From the NCBI RefSeq assembly GCF_018343515.1, contig NZ_JAGYPD010000001.1, positions 434,001-498,000 of the forward strand: 64,000 bases of DNA, given 5' to 3'. A model generated the notes under the pieces. It was not told where the DNA came from and did no database searches. It saw nothing but the letters and a program-made list of their open reading frames with translations. Source of the DNA: Bacillus sp. FJAT-50079. Its GTDB lineage: Bacteria > Bacillota > Bacilli > Bacillales > Bacillaceae_C. Positions 43,279-52,453 of this stretch are shown here, one piece after another. The position numbers were made by a program, and so were the translations under genes. Every line of letters starts with the position of its first letter. The stretch's first letter is position 1.

Positions 43279-45060
43279 CTATGCTTGCCTCGATTCATCA
43301 ACGATTAAGGGAAGTTTCATTTGTACGATTGCACCAGATCGATCGGACTGCTTAATATGAATCCCATAAGGCGCTCCAAACTCTAGGCGGATTCGAACAT
43401 GTACATTCCACAATCCAATTCCATATGATTGCATTGCATCGTTCACACGGTTAATCTGATCGATGTCAGAGATATGGAAAGCCTGATTGTAATGGTCCAT
43501 GACCTCTTTATCCATTCCATTTCCTTTGTCAATGATTTCTAAAAGGTAATAGCCATTATCACGCTTCCCCGTGATTTTTAAGTAGTCTGGCTTTAACTGA
43601 TTCGCTTCATAGCCATGTTCAAAGGCATTTTCAACAATCGGTTGTAAAACAAGCCGAATGGCATGTATATTCATAAGTGGCGTTTCATCAAAATCGAATT
43701 CTACATAAAGATCACGAAATCTTTCTTGTTGAATTTCAATAAAGCTTTTTATATTGTTCATCTCATTGTCTAATGTTATTTGGTCATTATTGCTTTCAAT
43801 CGAATATCTAAACATGTCTGCAAGCGCAGTCGTCATTCGACTGATCGTCCATTCGCCATTAATAATGGCCTGTGAATTAATAATTTCAAGCGTGTTATAT
43901 AAAAAATGGGGGTTGACTTGAAACTGCATCGCTTGAAGCATTGCTTCTCTCTGCTTGATAGCCATTTCCTTTTCGCGAAGTTCAGATTTATGTACAACGA
44001 CAATAAGTCTTTGCATTTCGCTAACCATGTTATTGAAACTGCGGTTTAACTTACCGATTTCATCCTGTTTCCCTTCATGAACTCTTACTGTAAGATCACC
44101 CATTTCTGCCTGTTTTATTTTCTTTTGTAATGCCATCAAAGATTTGATCATTTTTAAAGAATAGCCGCCAATGAGAATTAATGCGATGATCGTGATTAAA
44201 GCAATAGAAGCAGCCGCAACATTCCGCAATTTGATTAGATCAGTCATTAACTCCCTCTTAGGTACTTCTGCAATCGTAATCAGATTTGTTAATGGAGATT
44301 GGTGATGCGTAACAATGTTTTTATCTCCCCTATTCTCTTTTATAAAGGAGCCATTCGGTTCTTTGAGAAATTGCTGTAATTCATCATTGGAAATAAACGA
44401 TCCGATTTTTTCATTATCTTGATGATAAAGAATGAGTCCATTTGCGTTTACGATTGAGATATTTCCAGACTCACCTAAATGTACCTCACTAATGATTTTT
44501 GTTAATTGATTTAAGTTTAAATAAATTAGTAATATTCCCGTAGAATGATATGTTCTTGTATCTATTAATCTCCGCGCAATCGTTAACAAAGGCTCCTCTT
44601 GATCGCCAATCCCCATAATTGAATAATTCTTACCTTGAAGATCCTCTTCACTATATGTTTGATCACTCGTTGCTCCATAGCTTGTTACCTTACTTCCATC
44701 ACTTCTCACAATCGACATGCCGGAAATATCAGGTCTACTTAAGCGAATATTAGGGAGCACTTCATTGGCAATCTGTCTGCGCAAGAAAAAATGTTCATAG
44801 CGATCATTGGCGTCTACCTTTAATAATTGTTGAATCAAAGGATCGGTAAAAATCGGCAGTGTTGTACGCTCTAAATTGGAAAAATAATAATCGAGATGGT
44901 GATTTAATTGTTGGACATATCGAATACTGGATTGTGTTGCATTATTTTCAATGGCAACCGTTGACTTTTGGTACCAATACAGCCCCGAAAGAGCAAACGG
45001 TACACATAAAGTCAGAATGATTAACCAAATAAGTTTTGTTCTTATTGATAAGGAGCCCAT
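43279..45060 (-). CDS. Sensor histidine kinase (YesM-like)
   Basis: The 593-residue kinase has a membrane segment at about 8-30, an extracytoplasmic dCache-like sensor (about 31-285), a second membrane segment (about 288-305), a HAMP domain, a His_kinase domain with QFQVNPHFLYNTLEIINSQA and an ATPase domain (VLQPIVENAFEHG, then DKGNGMD). This is the YesM/LytS-type arrangement used to sense carbohydrates outside the cell. AGAGGAG precedes the ATG. Upstream, TATAAT on the minus strand forms a likely -10, and an imperfect palindrome AGTGAAC-GTT-GTTTACT lies between it and the gene. Confidence 0.88.
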   Translation of the reverse strand: MGSLSIRTKLIWLIILTLCVPFALSGLYWYQKSTVAIENNATQSSIRYVQQLNHHLDYYFSNLERTTLPIFTDPLIQQLLKVDANDRYEHFFLRRQIANEVLPNIRLSRPDISGMSIVRSDGSKVTSYGATSDQTYSEEDLQGKNYSIMGIGDQEEPLLTIARRLIDTRTYHSTGILLIYLNLNQLTKIISEVHLGESGNISIVNANGLILYHQDNEKIGSFISNDELQQFLKEPNGSFIKENRGDKNIVTHHQSPLTNLITIAEVPKRELMTDLIKLRNVAAASIALITIIALILIGGYSLKMIKSLMALQKKIKQAEMGDLTVRVHEGKQDEIGKLNRSFNNMVSEMQRLIVVVHKSELREKEMAIKQREAMLQAMQFQVNPHFLYNTLEIINSQAIINGEWTISRMTTALADMFRYSIESNNDQITLDNEMNNIKSFIEIQQERFRDLYVEFDFDETPLMNIHAIRLVLQPIVENAFEHGYEANQLKPDYLKITGKRDNGYYLLEIIDKGNGMDKEVMDHYNQAFHISDIDQINRVNDAMQSYGIGLWNVHVRIRLEFGAPYGIHIKQSDRSGAIVQMKLPLIVDESRQA

Positions 45061-45176
45061 TGAATAATTCTCCTCTGCGTATTATTTATGATTAAGTAAA
45101 CAACGTTCACTTTATTATAATGGAAAAGTTGAGAGGAGAAATATTGTGGATAAGAATGTTGATAAAAGATTAAGTA

Positions 45177-45217
45177 AAATTCAATGATGCCCCTGATGAG
45201 GCATCGTTGAATTTTAA
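45177..45217 (-). terminator. Terminator of the Lpl-type importer operon
   Basis: AAATTCAA-GATGCC and GGCATC-TTGAATTT pair with one internal mismatch to give a long stem followed by a short T-run on the minus strand, just past the oxidoreductase gene. Confidence 0.75.
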
Positions 45218-45222
45218 CTATA

Positions 45223-46542
45223 TTATACGTTTAAGTTAACGACCCTGTTTTCTTCGTTTGCGCGGTCAGCTGCAAATACAATTAAATGTCCATTAATCGA
45301 ATCATCTAATGTAGTAGTAGAAATAGATGGTTCATTTCCTTTTAACACATTCACAAAATCTTCTACTAAAAGTAAATCTCCGCCACCATGCATATCATTC
45401 GAAACATTTACATCTACTCTCTCTTCTGTATATAAATGATCTTTACGAGCGTCAGGATGACGAACAATAAAGTATCCATCCTCCATACATCCTTGAATTT
45501 CACCCTTCGTTCCAATAATATGGATATTTCGACAAGGCTTTGCACTTCCACCCATTAAATTATGTGTAGCTGTCGTACCGTTTTCGAATTCAATGACGAC
45601 TGATTGATGATCAACAACATTATTATCACTATGCCACACACAGCGACCATATGGGTTATCTGTTTTCAATGATTCTATTTTTTGCTCCTTCGTTGGATCC
45701 GGACCTAAATGCTGAATGCTTCTCCATGCATACCAGCCCCAGTGACCTTGCTCGATATAATTCTTTTTAGCCGAGAATGGACATTCATGTTCAATTTTAC
45801 AGTCAACTAAACAACGTTTTCCTGCACCCGCTGGAGCTTTCTCCGGACGGAAATGCATTAGACTTCCGAAGCTTGAAACTCTTTTTGGTTTCGTGCCACT
45901 CATCATCCATGTAATAATATCTAGGTCATGACAGCATTTTGCTAATAGCATAGAGGACTTACAATTTTCTTTGTTATTCCATTTCCCTCTTACAAAGGAA
46001 ACCGCCATATGGCTGTATCCAACATTTTCAGCCGTTTGAATATTAATGATTTCACCAATTTCTCCATCTAATACTCTTCTTTTTATTTCCTTATAAAATG
46101 GAGCATAACGTAGAACGTGGCAGATCATCACTTTTCGATTGTATTGAGCAGCGATTTTATTTAACTCTAAAATCTCTTTTTCTGCTACACCAATTGGCTT
46201 TTCTAGCAAAACATCATACCCAGCCTTTAGAACAGGAATCGTTGTCTCTACATGAATTTCATCCATCGTTCCATTAATAACAGCGTCTGCAAATTGGGGT
46301 GTATTTATAAATGCTTCAATTGACTCGAAGCATCTTTCCGTGGGTATATTAAACTTCTTAGCTGCGTTATTTCTTCTCACTTGGTCGGGTTCAACGACGC
46401 CAACAACTTGTAGATCGGCTGGATGCTCCAGCGCGTATGTAGAATAAACATTCGTTCTATTTCCAGCTCCCATCAATACTGCTGTTACTTGGCCAGTCTT
46501 ATCTTTGATCTCTTTTATATTCATTTCAACTGTTTGTACCAT
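45223..46542 (-). CDS. Gfo/Idh/MocA-family oxidoreductase
   Basis: The 439-residue protein has an N-terminal Rossmann fold (AVLMGAGNRTNVYSTYALE, then VVGVVEPDQVRR) and the family EKPIG motif at about 127. A cysteine-rich insertion follows (CLVDCKIEHECPFSAKKNY, about 230-250), and the C-terminal substrate domain contains HGGGDLLLVEDFV. Members oxidise or epimerise sugars and sugar acids with NAD(P), often in glycosaminoglycan or pectin pathways. I chose ATG 46542, nine bases after GGGAGG; an in-frame ATG at 46551 touches that site. It ends the Lpl-type importer operon, so it probably handles an imported sugar. The exact substrate is unknown. Confidence 0.82.
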   Translation of the reverse strand: MVQTVEMNIKEIKDKTGQVTAVLMGAGNRTNVYSTYALEHPADLQVVGVVEPDQVRRNNAAKKFNIPTERCFESIEAFINTPQFADAVINGTMDEIHVETTIPVLKAGYDVLLEKPIGVAEKEILELNKIAAQYNRKVMICHVLRYAPFYKEIKRRVLDGEIGEIINIQTAENVGYSHMAVSFVRGKWNNKENCKSSMLLAKCCHDLDIITWMMSGTKPKRVSSFGSLMHFRPEKAPAGAGKRCLVDCKIEHECPFSAKKNYIEQGHWGWYAWRSIQHLGPDPTKEQKIESLKTDNPYGRCVWHSDNNVVDHQSVVIEFENGTTATHNLMGGSAKPCRNIHIIGTKGEIQGCMEDGYFIVRHPDARKDHLYTEERVDVNVSNDMHGGGDLLLVEDFVNVLKGNEPSISTTTLDDSINGHLIVFAADRANEENRVVNLNV

Positions 46543-46568
46543 ACCGCTCATCCTCCCAGTTTCAAATA

Positions 46569-46593
46569 AATCCCCCGTCATAACTCGGGGGAT
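46569..46593. promoter_or_regulatory. Intercistronic hairpin before the oxidoreductase gene
   Basis: AATCCCCCG and CGGGGGATT form a nine-pair stem around an eight-base loop, with only a weak T-rich stretch after it. It may act as a leaky terminator or mRNA stabiliser. Confidence 0.6.
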
Positions 46594-46599
46594 TCATCA

Positions 46600-48150
46600 T
46601 TATTTCCTATTGGCTTCATACCAATCAGTTGCTTCTTTAATGACTTGATCTCCGCCGCGTTTTTTCCAATCAGCAACGAAAGCATCGAAATTCTCTAAGT
46701 CTTCTTTCCCTGTTAATACTTTTGCAGCAAACTCAACCCATAATCCGTTCTTTTGCAATTCTGGTCTTTCTAAAATTGTCGGTGGATTTGGCATATCAAG
46801 ACCATCATTTTCGCGCCCTTCACTATCGGCAACATCGATTGCTTGTTTAATTAAATCCCCATGTGGTCGATTTGCTAAATAGTCTTCATCCTCTAAATGT
46901 GAAGGCCCAATAAATCGTAAAAAGATTTGATACAATGTTTCATTTTGAATCCCCTCTTGATCTGTTGGGTATTGATAATTAATTTTTCCATCTTCAATCG
47001 TATAGTTATCATCTTCAAGTCCATACGTTAATAATGTTTGAACTTCTTCTGTGAAAAATTGGTCTAAGAATTTAATTGCAGCAACTGGATCTTCGTTTGA
47101 GGCTGGGATTGCCCAGACCATTTGTGCTACTGGAGATAAGATAGAATGTCCACCTTTACCATCCGGTCCTGTTGGAGCGGGAATAATTTGCAGCTCTGCA
47201 TCTGGCGTATTCTTTTGAATTTCCGTTAACCATTTATCAGGGTATGTTGGCTGGTGAATGAACATCCCAACATTTCCTTTACCTTTAATTTTCGCATCCC
47301 AATCTTTTCCTTGTTGAACAAGAAACTCGTTATCGAGTAATTTTTCTTCATATAACTGTTTATAAACAGCGAGCGCCTCTTTCATTTCTGGGCGAATAAA
47401 GTTTGGTACTAGCTCGCCCTCTAAATATTTCCAATCATTTGGCAAGACATCATACGACCCAAAAATCGCCTCACCCCAAGTAAAGTTTTCGCGAGCTGAC
47501 CAAGGAATTGCGTCACCATTGCCTGTTGGATCTCCCTCTTTAAAGCGTCTAAACATCTCAATATACTCATCTAATGTTTTTGGGGTTTCAATGTTCAGTT
47601 TGTCCATCCAATCCTTCCGCACCATAACGACCGCGTCATTTATGACCGCACGTGTAGATGGAATCGCATAAATTTGTCCATCCTTACTTACATTCGGGCT
47701 ATCCCATTGCTCTTGTGTAATGTATTTCTTAATATTTGGTGCATGCTCTTCAATGAGGTCATTTAGCGGAATAAACACACCTGAATCGATTGCCGGAGCA
47801 ACTTGCGGTGAGTTAATTCCATTCACCTCCATTAAATCTGGGTATTCTCCACCAGCAAATGCCAGAGTTAAAGACTGCTCATATTCTGCCCATGAAAGAA
47901 GTTCCATTTCGATTTTCGTATTTGTTAGTTCGCCTAATTTTTTTACGTATTTGTCATTATTAATATTCGGTGACCCTTCAACTGCTTGGATTCCTTTATC
48001 AGCTAGTAGAATACTAAGTTTTTTTGTTCCCTCATCATCTGCTCCAGACGAAGATTGTTTATCATCTTTCCCACAACCAACTAAAGCGATCATCATTATT
48101 GCTAATACACCTAATATTAGCCATAGACCCTTACCTTTTTTCTTTAACAT
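46600..48150 (-). CDS. ABC importer substrate-binding lipoprotein (LplA-like)
   Basis: The 516-residue protein starts MLKKKGKGLWLILG, has a lipobox LVGCG (cysteine at about 26) and an acidic/serine linker. The mature part is a large solute-binding protein of the LplA/YtcQ kind (LSILLADKGIQAVEGSPNIN, quoted in part; VRKDWMDKLNIETPKTLDEY). Such proteins bind oligosaccharides or uronide-containing sugars. ATG 48150 is preceded by GGGTGATGAC; upstream ATGs lack a site. It follows the two permease genes, an order typical of lplBCA operons. A hairpin separates it from the oxidoreductase gene. Confidence 0.85.
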   Translation of the reverse strand: MLKKKGKGLWLILGVLAIMMIALVGCGKDDKQSSSGADDEGTKKLSILLADKGIQAVEGSPNINNDKYVKKLGELTNTKIEMELLSWAEYEQSLTLAFAGGEYPDLMEVNGINSPQVAPAIDSGVFIPLNDLIEEHAPNIKKYITQEQWDSPNVSKDGQIYAIPSTRAVINDAVVMVRKDWMDKLNIETPKTLDEYIEMFRRFKEGDPTGNGDAIPWSARENFTWGEAIFGSYDVLPNDWKYLEGELVPNFIRPEMKEALAVYKQLYEEKLLDNEFLVQQGKDWDAKIKGKGNVGMFIHQPTYPDKWLTEIQKNTPDAELQIIPAPTGPDGKGGHSILSPVAQMVWAIPASNEDPVAAIKFLDQFFTEEVQTLLTYGLEDDNYTIEDGKINYQYPTDQEGIQNETLYQIFLRFIGPSHLEDEDYLANRPHGDLIKQAIDVADSEGRENDGLDMPNPPTILERPELQKNGLWVEFAAKVLTGKEDLENFDAFVADWKKRGGDQVIKEATDWYEANRK

Positions 48151-48172
48151 GTCATCACCCATTTCGTAATAT

Positions 48173-49039
48173 TTATTCTTTAATTGAACCAAGCATAGCT
48201 CCTTGCGTAAAATACTTTTGAATAAACGGATAAATCATTAATATTGGAATGGTAGCAATCATAATTGCTGCCATTTTAATTCCTTCGATCGATGATAACG
48301 TCAATTCCACACTTTGCATCATTGCTTCCGCATCACTCTCTACTAATAGTTTCCGTAATTTTACTTGTAGCGGGAAAAGACTTGAGTCACGAATAAACAT
48401 TAATGAATTGAAATAGCCATTCCAATGTCCGACTGCATAAAATAGTCCAACAGTTGTCATTGCTGGCAACGACATTGGTAAAGCAATTTTCCACCATGTT
48501 CGATATTCTCCACAACCATCTATCCTTGCTGCTTCTAATAAATCTTTAGGAATTCTTTGGAAGAATGACATCATAATAATGAGATTAAATGCACTAATCG
48601 CATTTGGAATCATAATTGACCAAAGTGTGTTCAGCATGCCTAGTTCCTTTACAACCAAGTAGGTTGGGATCATCGGCGCTTGGAAAATCATTGTAAATAA
48701 CACTAGCAGAATTAGGAATGAACGCCCTTTCAAATCTGTTTTTGCAAGTCCATATGCCATCAATGATGTTAATAATAAATTGATAACGGTACCAACTACT
48801 GTGACAAAAACACTAATACCAAAAGCTCTCCAAATTGCCGCATCATTCAATACTGCCTTAAAGTTTAATAATGTAAAATCGACGGGAAAAATAGTGACCT
48901 TTCCTTGCATAATTGCATTGCCACTACTGAACGATCCAGCAAACACATGCAGGAATGGCAATAACATGACCAAACCTAGGAGCGTCAAAAATACATAGTT
49001 AAATCTAACAAATATCTGACGTGACATTGATTCCTTCAT
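48173..49039 (-). CDS. ABC importer permease (LplC-like)
   Basis: The 288-residue protein has six membrane segments and the EAA motif DLLEAARIDGCGEYRTWWKIA. The C-terminus, PFIQKYFTQGAMLGSIKE, is typical of LplC/YtcP-type permeases. GGAGG lies nine bases before the ATG. It is the second gene of the operon and works with the LplB- and LplA-like partners. An ATPase is absent, so a shared MsmX-type subunit is likely. Confidence 0.87.
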   Translation of the reverse strand: MKESMSRQIFVRFNYVFLTLLGLVMLLPFLHVFAGSFSSGNAIMQGKVTIFPVDFTLLNFKAVLNDAAIWRAFGISVFVTVVGTVINLLLTSLMAYGLAKTDLKGRSFLILLVLFTMIFQAPMIPTYLVVKELGMLNTLWSIMIPNAISAFNLIIMMSFFQRIPKDLLEAARIDGCGEYRTWWKIALPMSLPAMTTVGLFYAVGHWNGYFNSLMFIRDSSLFPLQVKLRKLLVESDAEAMMQSVELTLSSIEGIKMAAIMIATIPILMIYPFIQKYFTQGAMLGSIKE

Positions 49040-49075
49040 TCATTACGGCCTCCTCTCGCTGACTTTTCCGAATGA

Positions 49076-50029
49076 TTAATAAATAGAATTTCCAGTCGTC
49101 TTTTTACTTAATTGGTTCGCACCAACGATTAAAATTAGTCCAATGACTGATTTAAATATGCCAATCGCTGTTGTATAACTAAATTGGCCGCCAACTAAAC
49201 CAACGCGATAAATATACGTATCCAATACTTCTCCTGTTTCTCTTACTAATGGATTTAGAAGCATGTAAATTTGTTCAAATCCTAAATCTAGGATGTTACC
49301 GATTTGCAATAATAGAAGAATCATAATTGTAGGGAGTAAAGATGGCAATGTTATGTTCCATACTTGACGCAGTTTACCAGCACCATCTACCTCTGCTGCT
49401 TCATATAATTGTGGGTTAATTCCCGCCAAAGCCGCCATGTAGATGATCGTATTCCAGCCTACATCTTTCCAAACACCTGACCCGACGACAATCGAACGGA
49501 AATAACCAGGCTCTTGCATAAAAAATATTTCTTTTCCGCCAAAAGCTCTAATGATTTCATTGACGATTCCTGTGCTTGGGGATAATAGATTAATCACTAA
49601 TCCTCCGACAATAACCCAAGATAGAAAATGTGGTAAATAAAGTACGGTTTGCACTGTTCTTTTAAACGCCATTTTCCTCACTTCATTTAATAAAAGCGCT
49701 AACAATATAGGTGCAGGAAAACCGAAAAGAAGTTTATATAAGCTTATTAACAATGTGTTGTTAAAAACCTGAGTAAATTCTGGATATGTAAACAAATTAA
49801 CAAAGTGCTTAAAACCAACAAACGTGCTTCCAGATATCCCTTTGAAAACATTGTAATCTTGAAAAGCGATAATACTCCCAGCCAATGGAATGTATTTAAA
49901 TATCAAAAAGTAGAGCACTCCCGGCATAATCATCGAGTAGATTGGCCAATGTTTTAAAAAATAGTTTTTCTTTTTAACCGCTTTCATTTCAGTTGAAACA
50001 TCTTTAACAGTAAGTTCATTTGAATTCAT
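49076..50029 (-). CDS. ABC importer permease (LplB-like)
   Basis: The 317-residue protein has a long polar N-terminus, six membrane segments, an EAA motif (QLYEAAEVDGAGKLRQVWNI) and GLVGGQFSYTTAIGIFKSV near the end, which is typical of LplB/YteP permeases. I chose ATG 50029: a TATAAT on the minus strand at 50072-50067 would place the transcription start downstream of the upstream ATG at 50068. AAAGGGGGATAAAAGG provides the ribosome-binding region. It is the first gene of an operon LplB-LplC-LplA-oxidoreductase. Confidence 0.85.
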   Translation of the reverse strand: MNSNELTVKDVSTEMKAVKKKNYFLKHWPIYSMIMPGVLYFLIFKYIPLAGSIIAFQDYNVFKGISGSTFVGFKHFVNLFTYPEFTQVFNNTLLISLYKLLFGFPAPILLALLLNEVRKMAFKRTVQTVLYLPHFLSWVIVGGLVINLLSPSTGIVNEIIRAFGGKEIFFMQEPGYFRSIVVGSGVWKDVGWNTIIYMAALAGINPQLYEAAEVDGAGKLRQVWNITLPSLLPTIMILLLLQIGNILDLGFEQIYMLLNPLVRETGEVLDTYIYRVGLVGGQFSYTTAIGIFKSVIGLILIVGANQLSKKTTGNSIY

Positions 50030-50205
50030 CAAACCTTTTATCCCCCTTTCTTCCTGATGCATCCTCATTATATATTTCAGGAAAAGTGAATAACATGTGT
50101 ATTTTTTCTAAAAGTTGTGCTTTTTTGCCCTTTTCAATAAAATTGACAAAAAAACTAGATCGATGAAAATAATACGAGTTTTTAAAAAACTCCTATGGAA
50201 GTAAC

Positions 50206-50244
50206 CAAAAAAAGACCCTAAAACGTGATTTAGGGTCTTTCTTT
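50206..50244 (-). terminator. Terminator after the YesL-like gene
   Basis: AAAGACCCTAAA and TTTAGGGTCTTT form a 12-position stem followed by TTTTTTT on the minus strand. It ends the sulfatase/YesL transcript and separates it from the LplB operon. Confidence 0.85.
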
Positions 50245-50280
50245 GCAAATCAAAGTCATTGGGTTCCAACCTCTGTGTTT

Positions 50281-50898
50281 TTACCCATTATTGACCTCAA
50301 TGGTTCCTTTTTGTTCAACTTTTCTAAACGCTCGCTCAATCAGACTATAAACCAGGTATACAGCAACACTAAAACTAATAAACATAGCTGCTGGAAAATA
50401 AAAATTTATAGCGATCGCCGCTCCAAAGATAAGCATTGATAAAAGTGTAAATGGCAAATGACTTATCGATAATAATAGAGCCGCTTTGATTGCATTGTTA
50501 AACGTTACATTATAATGAACGATAACAGGAAAAATATAGATCGTTACAAACACATATAAAATCCCCAGTAAAAAGAAAAAGGCAAACAGAGGATACTTGG
50601 CAATAGAATCAAGTTGATTTGTAAACATAAAGTCAGCGACTAATAAAATGGCGAACACAATCCATAAACAACCAATTAAAAAGCTTAGTTTAAAATTTTC
50701 TTTAAACATACGAAAATAAGTTGTGAATATCGGCGTGTCATAATGCGATTTCCAATCGCGTATAACGCCGAACATTGCCGTTGTTGCGGGAAAAATAGTG
50801 ATAATTGGCAAGCACGCGAGCAGCCATAAAAGATTTAACACGAAAAAATTCATAATAAATTCCAAGGATCTATATATCTTGCTGTCTACAATTCCCAT
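50281..50898 (-). CDS. YesL-like DUF624 membrane protein
   Basis: The 205-residue protein has about five membrane segments (near 18-40, 72-92, 105-128, 140-165 and 168-188) and the family signature LNLLWLLACLPIITIFPATTA followed by FGVIRDW (quoted in part). DUF624 proteins accompany carbohydrate ABC importers of the Lpl/Yes type; their function is unproven, perhaps assisting the transporter. AAGGAGGGG precedes the ATG. It follows the sulfatase gene by 44 bases and precedes the LplB operon. Confidence 0.82.
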   Translation of the reverse strand: MGIVDSKIYRSLEFIMNFFVLNLLWLLACLPIITIFPATTAMFGVIRDWKSHYDTPIFTTYFRMFKENFKLSFLIGCLWIVFAILLVADFMFTNQLDSIAKYPLFAFFFLLGILYVFVTIYIFPVIVHYNVTFNNAIKAALLLSISHLPFTLLSMLIFGAAIAINFYFPAAMFISFSVAVYLVYSLIERAFRKVEQKGTIEVNNG

Positions 50899-50942
50899 AC
50901 GTTCCCCTCCTTGGCACTAGGTTAATATGTGTGCGCATTAAG

Positions 50943-52376
50943 TCATTTATTAATCGTAACATTCGTTGATAAACAAAAAGGATCGTTGACACCCTTTAAC
51001 CAAGCACGTAATTTTCTGTCCAATTCGGATGCAATTGGTTGGCTTCCAGGATCGTTAATTTTTTCTGGTTGAAGCTGAAATGGGTCTTTCTTTAAATCAT
51101 ATAAATGACGGACTGGCTGATCACCAGGTGCATAACCATTATGGATTACATACGTATAATCATGCGTACGAATCGCTCTCCATCCAAATGCGCGATTATC
51201 CAATCCAGCTTTTTGAAATTCTTCTATTGCTTCTTTTCTGCCAGGGTATGCGCAAAGATATGCTTCAGTAGGCCCATCACTTTTTCTGCTTATAATCAAT
51301 TGAGATAAATCCGTCCCTTCTACGGAATCAGGGATATGCAAGTTAAGCAACCCAAGCAATGTCGGCATAATATCAACCGTATTCAATAGTAGGCTCGACT
51401 TCGCTTCTGGGATTACTTCTGGCCAACGAATAGCGAAGGGTACCCCAATCGATTCCTCATACCATACATGCTTCGCCATTAGCCCATGGGAGCCCATCAT
51501 TTCTCCATGATCAGATGTTAAAACGACAATCGTCTCATTTTCCAACTCTTCCTCTTTCAGCAATTGAAGAATCCTACCAAACTGATCATCGATGCCAGTA
51601 ATCGCCGCAAAATAATTCAATTGATTTTCCTTTAACTCCGCTAAACCGCCAGCCACCTCTTCACCCGTATGAACATGATAGTTAGATTTATGAACATTTT
51701 TGCGCAATGGTAAATCCATTTTTTTGTAAAGTTCTCGATATTTTTCCGGAACTTGTTCGAACGGACTATGTGGTGGATTCCAAGAAACAAAAAGAGCAAA
51801 TGGTCGATCTTGCTCCCTATTTTGGATAAACTCCAATGCTCGATCTGTTTCATGCTCTACTGACCATTGATTAACTTTTATTTTCTCTGAACTATTATGC
51901 CAGTAATGCGGAGAAAAATGGTCGTCCCAAGCGCCATATGAATACCAATATTGAAACCCATGCCTCTTCGGGCCAGGCGGAGTGTACGCATCCCATCCTT
52001 GCGCCCCTGACTCAGGTTCATCCGTAACATTCAGCTCAGGTAAATCAAGATGCCATTTTCCGATATATCCCGTTTCATATCCTGCCACAGATAAAACATC
52101 ACTTATACAAACTTCATCTGGCTCTAACATCACATCCGCGCCAACCTTACAGTTCGTATATACTCCTGTATTAATCGGATACTTCCCTGTTAGTAATGAT
52201 GAGCGATGCGGTGAGCAAAGCGGAGAAACAGTAACAGCGTCAGTTAAAACTGTACTTTCCTGCGCAAACGCATCAATATTCGGCGTAATAACCGGATCCT
52301 CATCCTCATAGCCAACGGCCTGCCGTCGCCATTGATCCGCAAAAATATAGATTAAATTTGGTGGCTGCTTAGCCAT
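50943..52376 (-). CDS. Sulfatase, cytoplasmic type
   Basis: The 477-residue enzyme belongs to the type I (formylglycine) sulfatases. The site for formylglycine is cysteine 54 in the CxPxR motif (SPLCSPHRSSLLTGKYP). Metal ligands are seen in FADQW (residue 14) and LTSDHGEMMGSHG (about 290). There is no signal peptide, so it should act on imported sulfated mono- or disaccharides. The neighbouring GH88 and the PL8 lyase make a glycosaminoglycan sulfate ester the best guess. A formylglycine-generating or anaerobic maturase enzyme is needed, and none is in the window. AGGAG is eight bases before the ATG. Confidence 0.87.
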   Translation of the reverse strand: MAKQPPNLIYIFADQWRRQAVGYEDEDPVITPNIDAFAQESTVLTDAVTVSPLCSPHRSSLLTGKYPINTGVYTNCKVGADVMLEPDEVCISDVLSVAGYETGYIGKWHLDLPELNVTDEPESGAQGWDAYTPPGPKRHGFQYWYSYGAWDDHFSPHYWHNSSEKIKVNQWSVEHETDRALEFIQNREQDRPFALFVSWNPPHSPFEQVPEKYRELYKKMDLPLRKNVHKSNYHVHTGEEVAGGLAELKENQLNYFAAITGIDDQFGRILQLLKEEELENETIVVLTSDHGEMMGSHGLMAKHVWYEESIGVPFAIRWPEVIPEAKSSLLLNTVDIMPTLLGLLNLHIPDSVEGTDLSQLIISRKSDGPTEAYLCAYPGRKEAIEEFQKAGLDNRAFGWRAIRTHDYTYVIHNGYAPGDQPVRHLYDLKKDPFQLQPEKINDPGSQPIASELDRKLRAWLKGVNDPFCLSTNVTINK

Positions 52377-52401
52377 ATTATCCGCTCCTGTTTATGATTA
52401 T

Positions 52402-52432
52402 TAAAAAACACACCCTGGAAATCCAAGGTGTA
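52402..52432 (-). terminator. Terminator between the GH88 and sulfatase genes
   Basis: ACACCTTGGA and TCCAGGGTGT pair with one mismatch and are followed by GTTTTTTAA on the minus strand. It may attenuate expression of the sulfatase relative to the upstream genes. Confidence 0.7.
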
Positions 52433-52453
52433 TATTCAATTTCTCGTCATTTT

